The notes: a model not told the origin generated them from the sequence alone. Shown: positions 1 to 8,349, counted from the first letter of the stretch. The stretch is 64,000 bases of DNA from Bacillus sp. V3B (GCF_024494465.1 NZ_JAETXM010000002.1:124001-188000); one strand, 5' to 3'. Numbers and translations are program-made.

Positions 1-548
1 CTCCAAAGTACACAATCTAATTTTTTAACTAATGCGGCCATTTCCTCTAAATAATCTACATTATAACGCGAAATCACAGTATTAATTTGAATAGGGATTT
101 CAAGCTCATGTAAATACTGTATTCGCTCCATTGTTAAATCAAATGAACCCTCTGTCCCTCGAAAGTGATCATGAATTTCAGCATTATGCCCATCTAAGCT
201 AAATGCCCATCGTGATAGTCCTACTGCTTTTGCTTTTTCAATCGCTTCTTTTGTCACATTTGGCGTTGCACTTGGGGTCATAGACACACGAATACCCTTT
301 TGAACCGCGTAGGACGCAATCTCAAAAACATCTTCTCTCATTAATGGATCTCCACCCGTAAAAACGAGCATTGGATTATTCATTTCATATATTTGATCGA
401 TCAATTTCTTTCCTTCTGAAAATGTTAATTCTCTTGGATCCCTCAAATGTTGTGCTTCTGCACGGCAATGTAAACAATGGAGCTGACAGGCTCTCGTTAA
501 TTCCCAAATGACAATAAATGGATTTTTATTAAAATCTCTATTAAACAC
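1..548 (-). CDS. Radical SAM protein (SPASM/PqqE-like), C-terminus beyond left edge
   Basis: This is a partial gene: the N-terminal 182 residues are visible and the rest lies left of the window. The radical SAM cluster motif CxxxCxxC is Cys21, Cys25 and Cys28 in a WELTRACQLHCLHCRAEA context, followed by a TGGDPL glycine-rich SAM-binding segment near residue 65. This arrangement is typical of PqqE/AhbD-like radical SAM proteins with a C-terminal SPASM domain (such as the TIGR04053 group), acting in peptide or heme-like maturation; the SPASM part is not visible, so the substrate cannot be named. The GTG start is set by the upstream GGGAGGGG ribosome-binding site. An FNR-type promoter lies about 60-105 bases upstream, which implies anaerobic induction. 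Confidence 0.75.
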   Translation of the reverse strand, partial: MFNRDFNKNPFIVIWELTRACQLHCLHCRAEAQHLRDPRELTFSEGKKLIDQIYEMNNPMLVFTGGDPLMREDVFEIASYAVQKGIRVSMTPSATPNVTKEAIEKAKAVGLSRWAFSLDGHNAEIHDHFRGTEGSFDLTMERIQYLHELEIPIQINTVISRYNVDYLEEMAALVKKLDCVLW

Positions 549-609
549 GGTTCGTACCCCTCCCATTATTTCTTAGCAAATAATCATTATTGAAGATTTC
601 CTTATTAAC

Positions 610-652
610 ATTATAAAGAACTTTATTATTCAATATAGTGAGGTTACTCACA
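610..652 (-). promoter_or_regulatory. FNR/CRP-type class II promoter of the radical SAM gene
   Basis: Bases 637-652 read AGTGA-GGTTAC-TCACA, one mismatch from the FNR/CRP consensus TGTGA-N6-TCACA. On the minus strand a perfect TATAAT -10 box lies at 610-615. The centre-to-centre distance is 32 bp, which puts the site at about -41.5, the canonical class II activation position. No good -35 hexamer is needed in that geometry. That FNR is the regulator is inference; no fnr gene is in the window. Confidence 0.65.
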
Positions 653-835
653 TTAACGAATTTCAGAACCATTTATTAGCATATTTATAGAATTAAATTG
701 AGTATTATCCGTAATTATAGGAAGAATATTCATAATTTAAAATTTTCCCCTTGATCCATTCTGAATAAAACACATGCCACATACACCAACGAACATTTAT
801 CAGCCATAACCTTTAACACAGCCTTATTAATAAAA

Positions 836-861
836 ATAACCGGCAATCTTCTGCCGGTTAT
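836..861 (-). terminator. Intrinsic terminator downstream of yitW
   Basis: A perfect 10-bp inverted repeat (ATAACCGGCA / TGCCGGTTAT) with a 6-nt loop is followed on the minus strand by TTTTATT. It would end the yitV-yitW transcript. Between it and the FNR-type promoter (653-835) I see only AT-rich intergenic DNA. Confidence 0.8.
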
Positions 862-948
862 GAGATGGTTACTACTTCATATTTAGTTGCTAGATCAATG
901 AAATGATCCATTCCACTGATTTTACCTGTTACGAGTTGCTCTTCTAAC

Positions 949-1257
949 TTACTTAATTCCTAAGGCAATTTTTGCATATCTAGACATCATATCTTTTGAC
1001 CATGGTGGGTTCCAAACAATGTTTACGATTGTATCCTTGACCTCTGGGATATCGCTTAATGCCGACTTCACTTGTTCCACGATCTCACCTGCAAGCGGGC
1101 ATCCCATTGAAGTTAAGGTCATATCAATTGTAACAACACCTTCTTCATCTATTTTCGTATCATATACTAAACCTAGATTAACAATATCAATCCCAATTTC
1201 AGGGTCTTCTACAAGCTCCAAAGCGCCCATAATACTATCTTTTAAATCTTGATCCAT
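949..1257 (-). CDS. yitW: MIP18/DUF59-family Fe-S assembly protein (YitW-like)
   Basis: This 102-residue protein is a single DUF59 (MIP18/PaaD/SufT-like) domain, full length for the family. The signature TSMGCPLAGEIV contains the conserved Cys53, the residue linked in this family to iron-sulfur cluster handling. Members act in the cytoplasm as auxiliary factors in Fe-S protein maturation; the client proteins are unknown here. The gene is downstream of the yitV homologue on the same strand, as I recall from B. subtilis (yitV-yitW), and the pair ends at a strong terminator at 836-861. Family assignment is firm; the precise role is inferred. Confidence 0.88.
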   Translation of the reverse strand: MDQDLKDSIMGALELVEDPEIGIDIVNLGLVYDTKIDEEGVVTIDMTLTSMGCPLAGEIVEQVKSALSDIPEVKDTIVNIVWNPPWSKDMMSRYAKIALGIK

Positions 1258-1353
1258 TTTTGCTCAACTCCTTGCTAAAATATTGTGACTTATCCATCGT
1301 AACAGAAATCTAGTCATACTGAAAACGTTCCGCACCCATTTCTATCATAATCC

Positions 1354-2124
1354 CTAAGCAAGATACCGATCAAACCATTCAACTGTCTTCAATAACCCAT
1401 CTCTGCTCACTTTATGACCTGACTTTTCATCCGTAATAAAATGCAACTTTTCTGGTATATCTTTATAAAGAGGTTTAATCGTTTCATAAAAATCATACGT
1501 ATAAGAAAACGGGACAATGGGATCCTGTTTTCCATGCCAAAAAAGAAGAGGTCGTTGTTCAAGTTTCTCAGGCTGCTTGCTTAGATCAACAACTTCCAAT
1601 TTACCAAGTAACTCAGCTATTTTTTCCTTTTTTAAAGGCAACTCACCCCCACGCTTTTTCAGTTCTTCTATTTGCCAAAGAGCATACTTTTCATAATAAG
1701 GCATGCCCATTAAACTTACAGCTGCTTTAATCCATTTATAACGCGTTAATGAGCCTAGTGTAACCATTCCACCCATTGATGTACCCACTAAGCCGATTCG
1801 CCTAGAGTCGATTAAATGATTTTCTTGAAACGATTGCCGTATTAAATCTAATTCATCAATGGATTGTAGAATAATTTCCCAAAAATGCATGGCTAACTGT
1901 TCCGAACTTAAGCCAGATTGTCTTTCTCCATGATAAGCAGCTTCCGGTAATACAACACGAAAACCTCTTTCAGCAAGAAGGTATGCATAATGAAGATTAT
2001 GCTCTTTCGCACTTGAAAAACCGTGAGCAAATAAGACAAAAGGAAGTTTCTCATCAAAATGATTCTTCTCTGCTAAATGTAAAACAGGAATACGATCGAT
2101 ATGCTTATTTTCAACTAAAATCAA
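1354..2124 (-). CDS. yitV: Alpha/beta hydrolase, YitV family esterase
   Basis: The protein is a prolyl-oligopeptidase-like alpha/beta hydrolase of about 257 residues. The nucleophile elbow is GTSMGG (Ser preceded by RIGLV), with the oxyanion-side FAHGFSSAKEHN motif near the N-terminus and DPIVP plus SGHK as the likely acid and His regions. It closely resembles B. subtilis YitV, a putative esterase of unknown substrate. I place the start at a TTG (2122-2124), because alignment with the remembered YitV N-terminus begins there and a GGGGG ribosome-binding site precedes it; an upstream ATG at 2143-2145 would add seven residues but has no such site. It is probably cotranscribed with yitW. Confidence 0.82.
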   Translation of the reverse strand: MILVENKHIDRIPVLHLAEKNHFDEKLPFVLFAHGFSSAKEHNLHYAYLLAERGFRVVLPEAAYHGERQSGLSSEQLAMHFWEIILQSIDELDLIRQSFQENHLIDSRRIGLVGTSMGGMVTLGSLTRYKWIKAAVSLMGMPYYEKYALWQIEELKKRGGELPLKKEKIAELLGKLEVVDLSKQPEKLEQRPLLFWHGKQDPIVPFSYTYDFYETIKPLYKDIPEKLHFITDEKSGHKVSRDGLLKTVEWFDRYLA

Positions 2125-2368
2125 AATCAAAATCCCCCAATCCATTGAAAGATAATAAAAATTTTACAATGAAAGATTAAGCTGTTTACAAAATCATTTT
2201 AAGATAGATATATCGTCCATTATAAACAAAAAGATTGATTCAACTGAATGCATATGTAAGATACTATGTTTAAAAACTTTTATTACTTAAGTGTAACATG
2301 TGGACTTTTGTTTTCCAAAAGGATTACACTGTTAAATAACCGAATCACAATCAAAAAGGGGAGTTAAA

Positions 2369-3187
2369 ATGGCAAAAAAACATTTAATTGCACTTGATTT
2401 AGACGGTACATTATTAAAAGATGATAAAACAATCTCATATAAAACAAAACAGGTATTAAATAAAGCAAAAGAAGCTGGTCATGTTGTCATGATCGCAACA
2501 GGGAGACCCTTCCGTTCTTCAGAAATGTATTATCGAGAGCTTGAATTAGACACACCGATTGTCAATTTTAACGGAGCTTTTATACACCACCCTAAAGATA
2601 CAAATTGGGGTATACATCATTCCCCTCTTGACATTTCCGTGGCAAAAGATATTGTAGAAGCTTGTAATTCTTTCCACTTCCATAATATTATTGCTGAAGT
2701 GATTGACGATGTCTACTTTCATTATCATGATGAGAAGCTTCTTGATATATTCGGCTTTGGTAATCCACATATAACAACCGGTGATTTGCGGGAGTTTTTG
2801 AATGCCTCCCCGACAAGTATGTTAATCCATTCAACTGAAGAACAAGTGAAAATAATTCGCCAGCATTTATCTGACGTACATGCAGAAGTGATTGAACATC
2901 GTAGCTGGGGTGCTCCTTTCCCTATCATTGAAATCATCAAAAATGGTCTTAATAAAGCGATTGGATTAAAGCGTGCTTCCGATTATTATCACATCCCACC
3001 GGAAAGAGTGATTGCTTTTGGTGATGAAGATAATGATTTGGAAATGCTTGAATTTGCTGGTCGCGGCGTTGCAATGGGGAATGGAATTGAAGAAGTGAAA
3101 AACGTAGCCAATGAGGTCACTCTATCCAATGAGGAAGATGGAATTGGCCATTATTTAAACGATTTATTAAATTTAAAAGCAATATAA
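2369..3187 (+). CDS. yitU: Cof-type HAD phosphatase (YitU-like)
   Basis: This 272-residue HAD-superfamily phosphatase of the Cof/IIB type carries the nucleophile motif DLDGTLL (Asp10, Asp12), ATGRP as motif II, and GDEDNDLEML as the metal-binding motif IV. B. subtilis YitU has been reported to dephosphorylate 5-amino-6-(5-phospho-D-ribitylamino)uracil in riboflavin synthesis; sequence and neighbourhood (divergent from yitV, yitW) favour that orthology, though Cof phosphatases are promiscuous. The ATG start has an AAAGGGGAG site 8 bases upstream. The protein is cytosolic with no membrane segment. Confidence 0.85.
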   Translation: MAKKHLIALDLDGTLLKDDKTISYKTKQVLNKAKEAGHVVMIATGRPFRSSEMYYRELELDTPIVNFNGAFIHHPKDTNWGIHHSPLDISVAKDIVEACNSFHFHNIIAEVIDDVYFHYHDEKLLDIFGFGNPHITTGDLREFLNASPTSMLIHSTEEQVKIIRQHLSDVHAEVIEHRSWGAPFPIIEIIKNGLNKAIGLKRASDYYHIPPERVIAFGDEDNDLEMLEFAGRGVAMGNGIEEVKNVANEVTLSNEEDGIGHYLNDLLNLKAI

Positions 3188-3283
3188 AACCGCTAATTTT
3201 TACCATTTTATTCTTTCCAGAAAAGAACATACTATAGAATGAAGCTCACGAAAGCTTCAAAACTCTTTTTGGAGGGGATTCGA

Positions 3284-3436
3284 ATGGGTAAACGTAACAA
3301 ATCGAAACGTTTTGTACAGCAAGGTGTAGACACGGTTTCGAAACATGATGAACGTATCCCTTATCACATGACATATGCTGAAGCTGAAGCATATAAAATG
3401 AGCAATGTGAAAGAATCTTCACTTGGAGGAATATAG
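3284..3436 (+). CDS. Small hypothetical protein, 50 aa
   Basis: I do not recognise this 50-residue protein. It starts with a basic stretch (MGKRNKSKRF) and then has an acidic, helical middle (AEAEAYKM); it has no cysteines, signal peptide or membrane segment. A strong ribosome-binding site (GGAGGGG, 3271-3277) selects the ATG at 3284 over an in-frame ATG 45 bases upstream. The next gene starts two bases after its stop, so the two are translationally linked. The position, between yitU and yitS, corresponds to where B. subtilis has small genes. It is probably a real small cytosolic protein. Confidence 0.65.
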   Translation: MGKRNKSKRFVQQGVDTVSKHDERIPYHMTYAEAEAYKMSNVKESSLGGI

Positions 3437-3438
3437 TT

Positions 3439-3624
3439 ATGGGTAACAGATTGTTCCAAGATGCGCGGAAATTTGTCGACTTGGCTAAAAATTGCGAACC
3501 TGGGGAACAACCAGTAGTTATCTCCCAAGCAAAAAATGCACTATCATCTGCTTACGCCAATTCTTCTACTGCTGAAAAAGAGCAACTCCAGGATCTACAA
3601 AAAGAGTTAGAAGGATTACAATAA
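3439..3624 (+). CDS. DUF3813-family small protein
   Basis: This 61-residue, all-helical protein matches what I recall of the DUF3813 family in Bacillus (MGNRLFQDARKFVDLAK start, ending in an LQDLQKELEGLQ amphipathic helix). It has one Cys and no secretion signal. A GGAGGAATATAGTT site overlapping the end of the 50-aa gene precedes the ATG, so the two genes form a two-gene unit closed by the hairpin at 3673-3712. The function is unknown, and nothing in the sequence suggests an enzyme. Confidence 0.7.
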   Translation: MGNRLFQDARKFVDLAKNCEPGEQPVVISQAKNALSSAYANSSTAEKEQLQDLQKELEGLQ

Positions 3625-3672
3625 AACATCTCTGGTGGCTTGTCTTAATCACAAAATAATATCCACCTTAGC

Positions 3673-3712
3673 AACAAACAAAGCTGACAGAAATTTGTCA
3701 GCTTTGTTTGTT
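3673..3712. terminator. Bidirectional terminator between DUF3813 and Gmad2 genes
   Basis: A perfect 17-bp inverted repeat (AACAAACAAAGCTGACA and its complement) with a 6-nt loop serves the convergent genes on both sides. It overlaps the last codons and stop of the minus-strand gene that ends at 3698. Confidence 0.85.
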
Positions 3713-4135
3713 ATTGAACGTTTCTAACACAACTGGAAAGTTATTAAGGATTTGTCCAGATTTGCTTTTTTCATATAGGTTTAATATAAGCGTACCATTT
3801 TGGGGCAACTTCTCAGCTGGTATGGTAACCGCCAATTCGAATGAATTCCCGGTCGGACCGTTAGAACTTACTTTTACTGGTGTTTCCGAAATATACTCAT
3901 TATGACCGTCCTCCACCGTATAGAAGAACTCATCTTTTTCAAGATTTACCTGGCCTGTAACCAGGTATACTCCCTTTTTCCCACTCGCTACTATATCCTT
4001 GAATATCGGATTTTCTGATTGTTCATCTACTACTGTAACTTGTAAATGATTCGTACCAGCTATCTTTTCCGTCTCCATTTCATTTCCTGCTTGAAAGATC
4101 AGCATAGACGAAAGCAACAAAATAACCTGAATCAC
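3698..4135 (-). CDS. Secreted Gmad2 immunoglobulin-like domain protein
   Basis: This is a 145-residue protein with a hydrophobic N-terminal stretch (IQVILLLSSMLIF) that looks like an uncleaved or short signal sequence, followed by a domain spanning about residues 35-140 that fits Gmad2 (PF10648): VYLVTGQVN, then YTVEDGHNEYI, then LILNLYEKSKSG. Gmad2 is an Ig-like fold found beside GerM-type domains in spore germination or sporulation proteins, but here it stands alone without GerM. The start is GTG with a GGGAGGGAATCTA site. In B. subtilis the corresponding position between yitU and yitS holds the intracellular protease inhibitor gene ipi; this sequence does not look like BsuPI. Confidence 0.65.
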   Translation of the reverse strand: MIQVILLLSSMLIFQAGNEMETEKIAGTNHLQVTVVDEQSENPIFKDIVASGKKGVYLVTGQVNLEKDEFFYTVEDGHNEYISETPVKVSSNGPTGNSFELAVTIPAEKLPQNGTLILNLYEKSKSGQILNNFPVVLETFNNKQS

Positions 4136-4434
4136 TAGATTCCCTCCCTTCTCTTGTAGTCCTTTTCCTTTGTGGAAAATAGTAAAGCATAAGATCCTAC
4201 ATGACTTTTATAGCTTTCAATAATTTTTGTCCATTTATGCCTTTTTTTTACCTAAAATAGAAGATTTCCTCTAAAAGCTTTCAAAAGACTATATCTTTTA
4301 AGGAAGTACATTAAATGGTACACTCATGAATATGTATACTAATAATAAATGGTAAAAATGAAGATTTTAGAACAAGGCGTCGTTAATAAATGTACCTCTA
4401 CCTAAATGAGATTAATGGAAAGCAGGTGATCTCG

Positions 4435-5298
4435 ATGCCAGTAAAAATTTTAACTGACAGTGCGAGTGACTTACCCTTACATTTTTATGAAGACAATCAT
4501 GTTACACTTTTTCCGTTAAAAGTTCATTTGATCGATCAGGAATATGAAGATCTACTCACGATTGAGCCTAAAACGATATACGAGACCATTCGAAATGGGC
4601 ACGTGCCGAAGACTTCTCAAGTTTCCCCACTAGCATTTGAAAAGATATTTACAGGAATGGCTCAAAATCACGAAGAGGGTATTTACATTGCCTTTTCATC
4701 ACAATTATCTGGTACGTATCAAACAGCTGTTATGATCCGTGAACAAGTAAAAGAAGAATATCCTGATTTCAACTTAACAATTATAGATACGAGATGTGCT
4801 TCGCTTGGCTATGGGCTCATTGTAATGGACTCTGTCCGCTTAGCAAATGAAGGTGCCTCATTTGAACAAATCGTCAACAGAGCTGAGTTCCTCGCCGCAC
4901 ATACAGAGCATTTATTTACAGTCGATGATTTAGAATATTTAGCAAAGGGTGGGCGTGTGTCAAAGGCATCTGCCTTTTTAGGTGGGCTGTTAAACATTAA
5001 GCCGCTATTGAATGTAGAAGATGGCAAACTAGTTCCCATTGAAAAAGTTCGTGGTAAAAAGAAGGTTTTAAGCCGAATAATCGAGATCATGTCAGAACGA
5101 GGCATTGACTTTGAACAACAGACTGTGGGTATTAGTCATGCTGATGCTGAACAAACCGCACTAGACATGAAAAAAAGATTTGAAAATGAACTTCATGCAA
5201 AAGAAGTAGTTATTACTGATATTGGAGCCGTCATCGGTTCCCATACAGGTCCTGGAACGATTGCTATTTTTTTCTTAAATGAATTACCTCCAGCATAA
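4435..5298 (+). CDS. yitS: DegV family fatty-acid-binding protein (YitS-like)
   Basis: This 287-residue DegV-family protein has the N-terminal TDSASDLP motif, the TSQVSP segment and FSSQLSGTYQTA, which together line the fatty-acid carboxylate pocket in this family, and a C-terminal IGAVIGSHTGPGTIAIFF typical of DegV. Members deliver fatty acids to FakA-type kinases (FakB role); which acyl chain is bound cannot be read from sequence. I chose the ATG at 4435 because an AGGTGAT ribosome-binding site precedes it and homologues start with M-x-V-KILTDS; an in-frame ATG 45 bases upstream is less likely. It appears monocistronic. Confidence 0.85.
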   Translation: MPVKILTDSASDLPLHFYEDNHVTLFPLKVHLIDQEYEDLLTIEPKTIYETIRNGHVPKTSQVSPLAFEKIFTGMAQNHEEGIYIAFSSQLSGTYQTAVMIREQVKEEYPDFNLTIIDTRCASLGYGLIVMDSVRLANEGASFEQIVNRAEFLAAHTEHLFTVDDLEYLAKGGRVSKASAFLGGLLNIKPLLNVEDGKLVPIEKVRGKKKVLSRIIEIMSERGIDFEQQTVGISHADAEQTALDMKKRFENELHAKEVVITDIGAVIGSHTGPGTIAIFFLNELPPA

Positions 5299-5384
5299 TT
5301 TGAATGGTAAAAACTCTCTTACATACTCCCTTTCCCCGTAGCAGACACTATTTTTGAACGCTACTGATGGAAAGGAGTTTTTTT

Positions 5385-5516
5385 ATGCCACATACATCTG
5401 ATAATGACAAAAAAGCGAAAGACAATAACGCCCTACGCCATGAAAAAAATATGATGCGCGAAAAAAATCGCAAAGCTGGAAAACGCCAATACTCCACGAA
5501 AACCGATCATCTTTAA
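5385..5516 (+). CDS. DUF3941-family small basic peptide, 43 aa
   Basis: This 43-residue, highly charged peptide (MPHTSDNDKKAKDNNALR, ending KRQYSTKTDHL) matches my recollection of DUF3941, short Bacillus proteins of unknown function. It has an AAAGGAG site 9 bases before the ATG and is rich in Lys, Arg and Asn with no hydrophobic segment, so it is probably cytosolic and perhaps unstructured. From 5517 to 5692 nothing else is evident. Confidence 0.6.
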   Translation: MPHTSDNDKKAKDNNALRHEKNMMREKNRKAGKRQYSTKTDHL

Positions 5517-5692
5517 TGAAAAGCGAAGATGGCTTGATCAAGTTGTCCATAGCTAGACTAATCACAAGCCAAAAAGACTTGTTCAAAGATGATATGCTTA
5601 AAATGGGAGGAGAGAAGGTTACTCTTTAACCTTCTCGTTGACACTGTGGAAGCCCCACCGACCCCTAGCCACCATAGTTATATTAATCATTA

Positions 5693-5713
5693 AGGGCGGA
5701 CTTCTCCCGCCCT
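5693..5713 (-). terminator. Probable terminator of cvfB
   Basis: A GC-rich 7-bp inverted repeat (AGGGCGG / CCGCCCT) overlaps the stop codon of the minus-strand gene. The downstream U-tract is interrupted (TTAATGATT), so termination strength is uncertain. Confidence 0.4.
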
Positions 5714-6584
5714 ACTGATCTTTCTTTGTATAAGTCCAACCTTCCTCTTGATAAACTTTTCCTTCTTTCATCAACCGTCCTAATGCCCGTTTAAACGAAG
5801 CTTTACTCATTTGAAATCGTTCTTGAATCTCTTCTGGCAAACTTTTATCCCAGTAAGGCATCGCACCATTTCTAATATTTAATACAGCCAAAATCTTTTC
5901 AGCATCATCGTCAAGAGCCTCTTCTTTTCTTGGTAACAATGACACATTAATGGTACCATCCTCTTTTACATCGATGATTCTACCTTCAACTTTTTCCCCA
6001 AGACGAGGTTCTACATTTCTTTGTGACTCGTGAATAAAGCCTTTAAATCCTTCTGCTGTAAAAATCCAGCTCCCCACTTTTGCCGTCCGATAAATATATC
6101 CGTGGATGCTTTTATTAAAATCAGCTCGCGTGGCTTTTACTGACTTCTCTTCAATAATCGGATCTGTCGCTAGCCTCACATAAATACGATTATTTTTATT
6201 GACTCTTAATGTGATAAACAGTAAATCACCGATTTCTGGCCAGATACTTTTATGAGCGGGCAAATCCTCTTCTCCTAACAGCATATCCTTCTGAATCCCA
6301 ATATTTAAGAAAATACCAATCCCAGGCTTTACATCACTGACCGTAGCCCAGTCATATACACCGACGGTTATTTTGGGAATCGTAGTGGTTGCTGTTATTC
6401 TTCCTTTTGAATCAGTATATAAAAACACTTCAACCTTCTCATCTAGTTCCAAATTACGATCTGCTTCCCTACTATGTAAAAGAACATCTTCTTCTTCTGT
6501 TCCATCTGTTAAAAAGTAGCCGAAATCAGCTTGTCTTGCTACCTTTAATTCAACGACATGTCCAATCTGTTCATGTAATGACAA
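5712..6584 (-). CDS. cvfB: CvfB/YitL S1-type RNA-binding protein
   Basis: The 290-residue protein has the CvfB layout: S1-like OB domains over residues 1 to about 210 (HVVELKVARQADFGYFLTDG opens the first; KVEGRIIDVKEDGTINVSL closes the last) and a C-terminal winged-helix segment (FQMSKASFKRALGRLMKEG). CvfB is a conserved virulence/RNA-binding factor in Gram-positives; the B. subtilis homologue is YitL. A strong AAGGAGGAA site precedes the ATG. It lies divergent to the yajQ homologue, matching the yitK-yitL neighbourhood. The RNA targets are unknown. Confidence 0.87.
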   Translation of the reverse strand: MSLHEQIGHVVELKVARQADFGYFLTDGTEEEDVLLHSREADRNLELDEKVEVFLYTDSKGRITATTTIPKITVGVYDWATVSDVKPGIGIFLNIGIQKDMLLGEEDLPAHKSIWPEIGDLLFITLRVNKNNRIYVRLATDPIIEEKSVKATRADFNKSIHGYIYRTAKVGSWIFTAEGFKGFIHESQRNVEPRLGEKVEGRIIDVKEDGTINVSLLPRKEEALDDDAEKILAVLNIRNGAMPYWDKSLPEEIQERFQMSKASFKRALGRLMKEGKVYQEEGWTYTKKDQ

Positions 6585-6788
6585 AAAAATTCCTCCTTAA
6601 AACCAAATAGACACCTTTTGATTGGGTGTTAAACAATAGATACTGTCAGCACATCTCCATTCCTAAAGTTGTATCAACTGCTATATTTTACTATAATTAA
6701 TTTATAAAGGGAAACTTCTTTCCGTAAACAGCTTCGATCAGGCTATCAAACGGTTCAGTAGAAAAAATGTATTTTGTGGAGGGTTAAT

Positions 6789-7280
6789 ATGGCAAAAGAA
6801 AGTTCATTTGATATCGTATCAGACGTCGATTTTGCAGAAGTGACAAATGCGATCCAAATTGCAATGAAGGAAATTCAAACACGCTACGATTTTAAAGGCA
6901 GCAAAAGCGAAATTTCTCTCGACAAAGAAGATCTAGTTCTTGTTTCAGATGATGAATACAAATTAGAACAAGTAAAAGATGTCCTTTTTAGTAAATTATT
7001 TAAACGTGGTGTCCCTGTCAAAAACCTTGATTATGGAAAAATAGAAAAAGCGAGTGGTGGTACGGTCAGACAAAGAGCGAAACTCGTTCAAGGTATTGAT
7101 AAAGAAAATGCAAAAAAAATTAATACATTAATTAAAAACAGTGGCCTGAAAGTAAAAAGCCAAATACAAGATGACCAAATAAGAGTAACCGCAAAAAGCC
7201 GCGATGACTTACAGCAAATTATTCACGCAGTAAAAGAAGCTGACCTAAGCATCGATGTTCAATTTGTAAACTATCGTTAA
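6789..7280 (+). CDS. yitK: YajQ family nucleotide-binding protein (YitK-like)
   Basis: This 163-residue protein matches YajQ throughout: [34 protein letters not shown], and the C-terminal [16 protein letters not shown]. The family has two tandem ferredoxin-like domains and binds nucleotides (ATP/GTP, and c-di-GMP in some Xanthomonas members); the Bacillus role is not established. The ATG at 6789 has a TGGAGGG site; a TTG 15 bases upstream is less likely. It is followed by a degenerate intergenic repeat and a terminator at 7360-7396. Confidence 0.9.
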   Translation: MAKESSFDIVSDVDFAEVTNAIQIAMKEIQTRYDFKGSKSEISLDKEDLVLVSDDEYKLEQVKDVLFSKLFKRGVPVKNLDYGKIEKASGGTVRQRAKLVQGIDKENAKKINTLIKNSGLKVKSQIQDDQIRVTAKSRDDLQQIIHAVKEADLSIDVQFVNYR

Positions 7281-7331
7281 TCAGAAAAGCGTAAACACCT
7301 TTCGAGGGTAGGCGCTGAAGCTAGACAGTTA
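7281..7331 (+). repeat. Degenerate Bacillus-type intergenic repeat
   Basis: The segment from AGAAAAGCGTAAACACCTT to GAAGCTAGACAG resembles a common Bacillaceae intergenic repeat with a GCG-TAAGCGCC core and a GCTAGAC end. A second degenerate copy follows the usp gene (45247-45285, with GAGCTAGAC at 45368-45376). The repeat family is remembered, not searched. Confidence 0.35.
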
Positions 7332-7359
7332 CCTAATTTCAAAAATACGTTACTTTCTT

Positions 7360-7396
7360 AAAGAGGTTGGAAATTGATATTCCATCCTCTTTTCTT
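7360..7396 (+). terminator. Terminator downstream of yajQ
   Basis: Inverted repeat AAAGAGG-T-TGGAA / TTCCA-T-CCTCTTT with a 7-nt loop and one T-T mismatch, followed by TTCTTT on the plus strand. Confidence 0.6.
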
Positions 7397-7485
7397 TATG
7401 CAAATAAGCTCCTCTTCTATCCCTTCAAATAATCCTCTTCTTTTTACACATACTAAACCAAAAATGACTATATCAAGGGGGCAGT

Positions 7486-8349
7486 ATGATGAAGCAAAAC
7501 AAAAATGCTTTTCCACCACAGCATCAGAACAAACAGCCTGGGCTAGAGACTGAAATGAATCCGCAGCCTGTCTCAATCGATCCAAACTATAAAGGCTCCG
7601 GTAAATTAAACAACAAAACCGCTATTATTACGGGTGGTGATAGTGGAATTGGCAAATCCGTCAGCATTTACTTTGCTAAAGAAGGTGCCGATGTTGTCAT
7701 CGTTTATTTAGATGAACATCAGGATGCAGAAGAAACAAAGAAAAAAGTCGAAGCAGAAGGAAAAAAATGTTTACTCCTTGCTGGAGATATTGGTGACAAC
7801 TCCTTCTGCCAAGAAGTGATTAAACAAACAATTCATCACTTTGGAAAAATTGATATACTCGTTAATAATGCAGCAGAACAGCACCCACAAAATAGCTTGC
7901 TAGACATCAGCACCGAACAATTAGAAAAAACATTTAAAACAAATATTTTTTCTTATTTTTATTTAACAAAAGCAGCTCTTCCCTACCTTCAAAAAGGAAG
8001 TTCCATTATTAATACAGCTTCGATCACTGCCTATGAAGGTCACGAACAGTTGATTGACTATTCTGCAACAAAAGGAGCGATTGTTTCCTTTACAAGATCA
8101 TTAGCAAAATCACTTGCTCCACAAGAAATTCGGGTAAATGGCGTGGCTCCAGGTCCTATTTGGACACCATTAATTCCATCAACCTTTTCTGAAAATCAAG
8201 TAGCAAGCTTTGGGACCAATACACCGCTTGGACGTGCAGGCCAACCATTCGAGCTCGCTCCTGGATATGTGTATCTTGCTAGCAATGATTCATCCTATAT
8301 GAGCGGACAAGTCATTCATATTAATGGTGGCAAGATAGTAAACGGATAA
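7486..8349 (+). CDS. SDR family oxidoreductase, general-stress type
   Basis: The 287-residue short-chain dehydrogenase has an N-terminal extension (residues 1-40, FPPQHQNKQPGLETEM) typical of the YhxC/YhxD/YdaD stress-type SDRs. The NAD(P)-binding motif is TGGDSGIG, followed by NNAA, a catalytic Ser in the TASITAYEG segment and the YSATK Tyr/Lys pair; the C-terminus GQVIHINGGKIVNG is standard. The substrate is unknown, though a sugar or alcohol dehydrogenase activity is usual for the group. Two ATGs are adjacent (7486, 7489) behind an AAGGGGGCAGT site. It stands alone between terminators. Confidence 0.85.
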   Translation: MMKQNKNAFPPQHQNKQPGLETEMNPQPVSIDPNYKGSGKLNNKTAIITGGDSGIGKSVSIYFAKEGADVVIVYLDEHQDAEETKKKVEAEGKKCLLLAGDIGDNSFCQEVIKQTIHHFGKIDILVNNAAEQHPQNSLLDISTEQLEKTFKTNIFSYFYLTKAALPYLQKGSSIINTASITAYEGHEQLIDYSATKGAIVSFTRSLAKSLAPQEIRVNGVAPGPIWTPLIPSTFSENQVASFGTNTPLGRAGQPFELAPGYVYLASNDSSYMSGQVIHINGGKIVNG

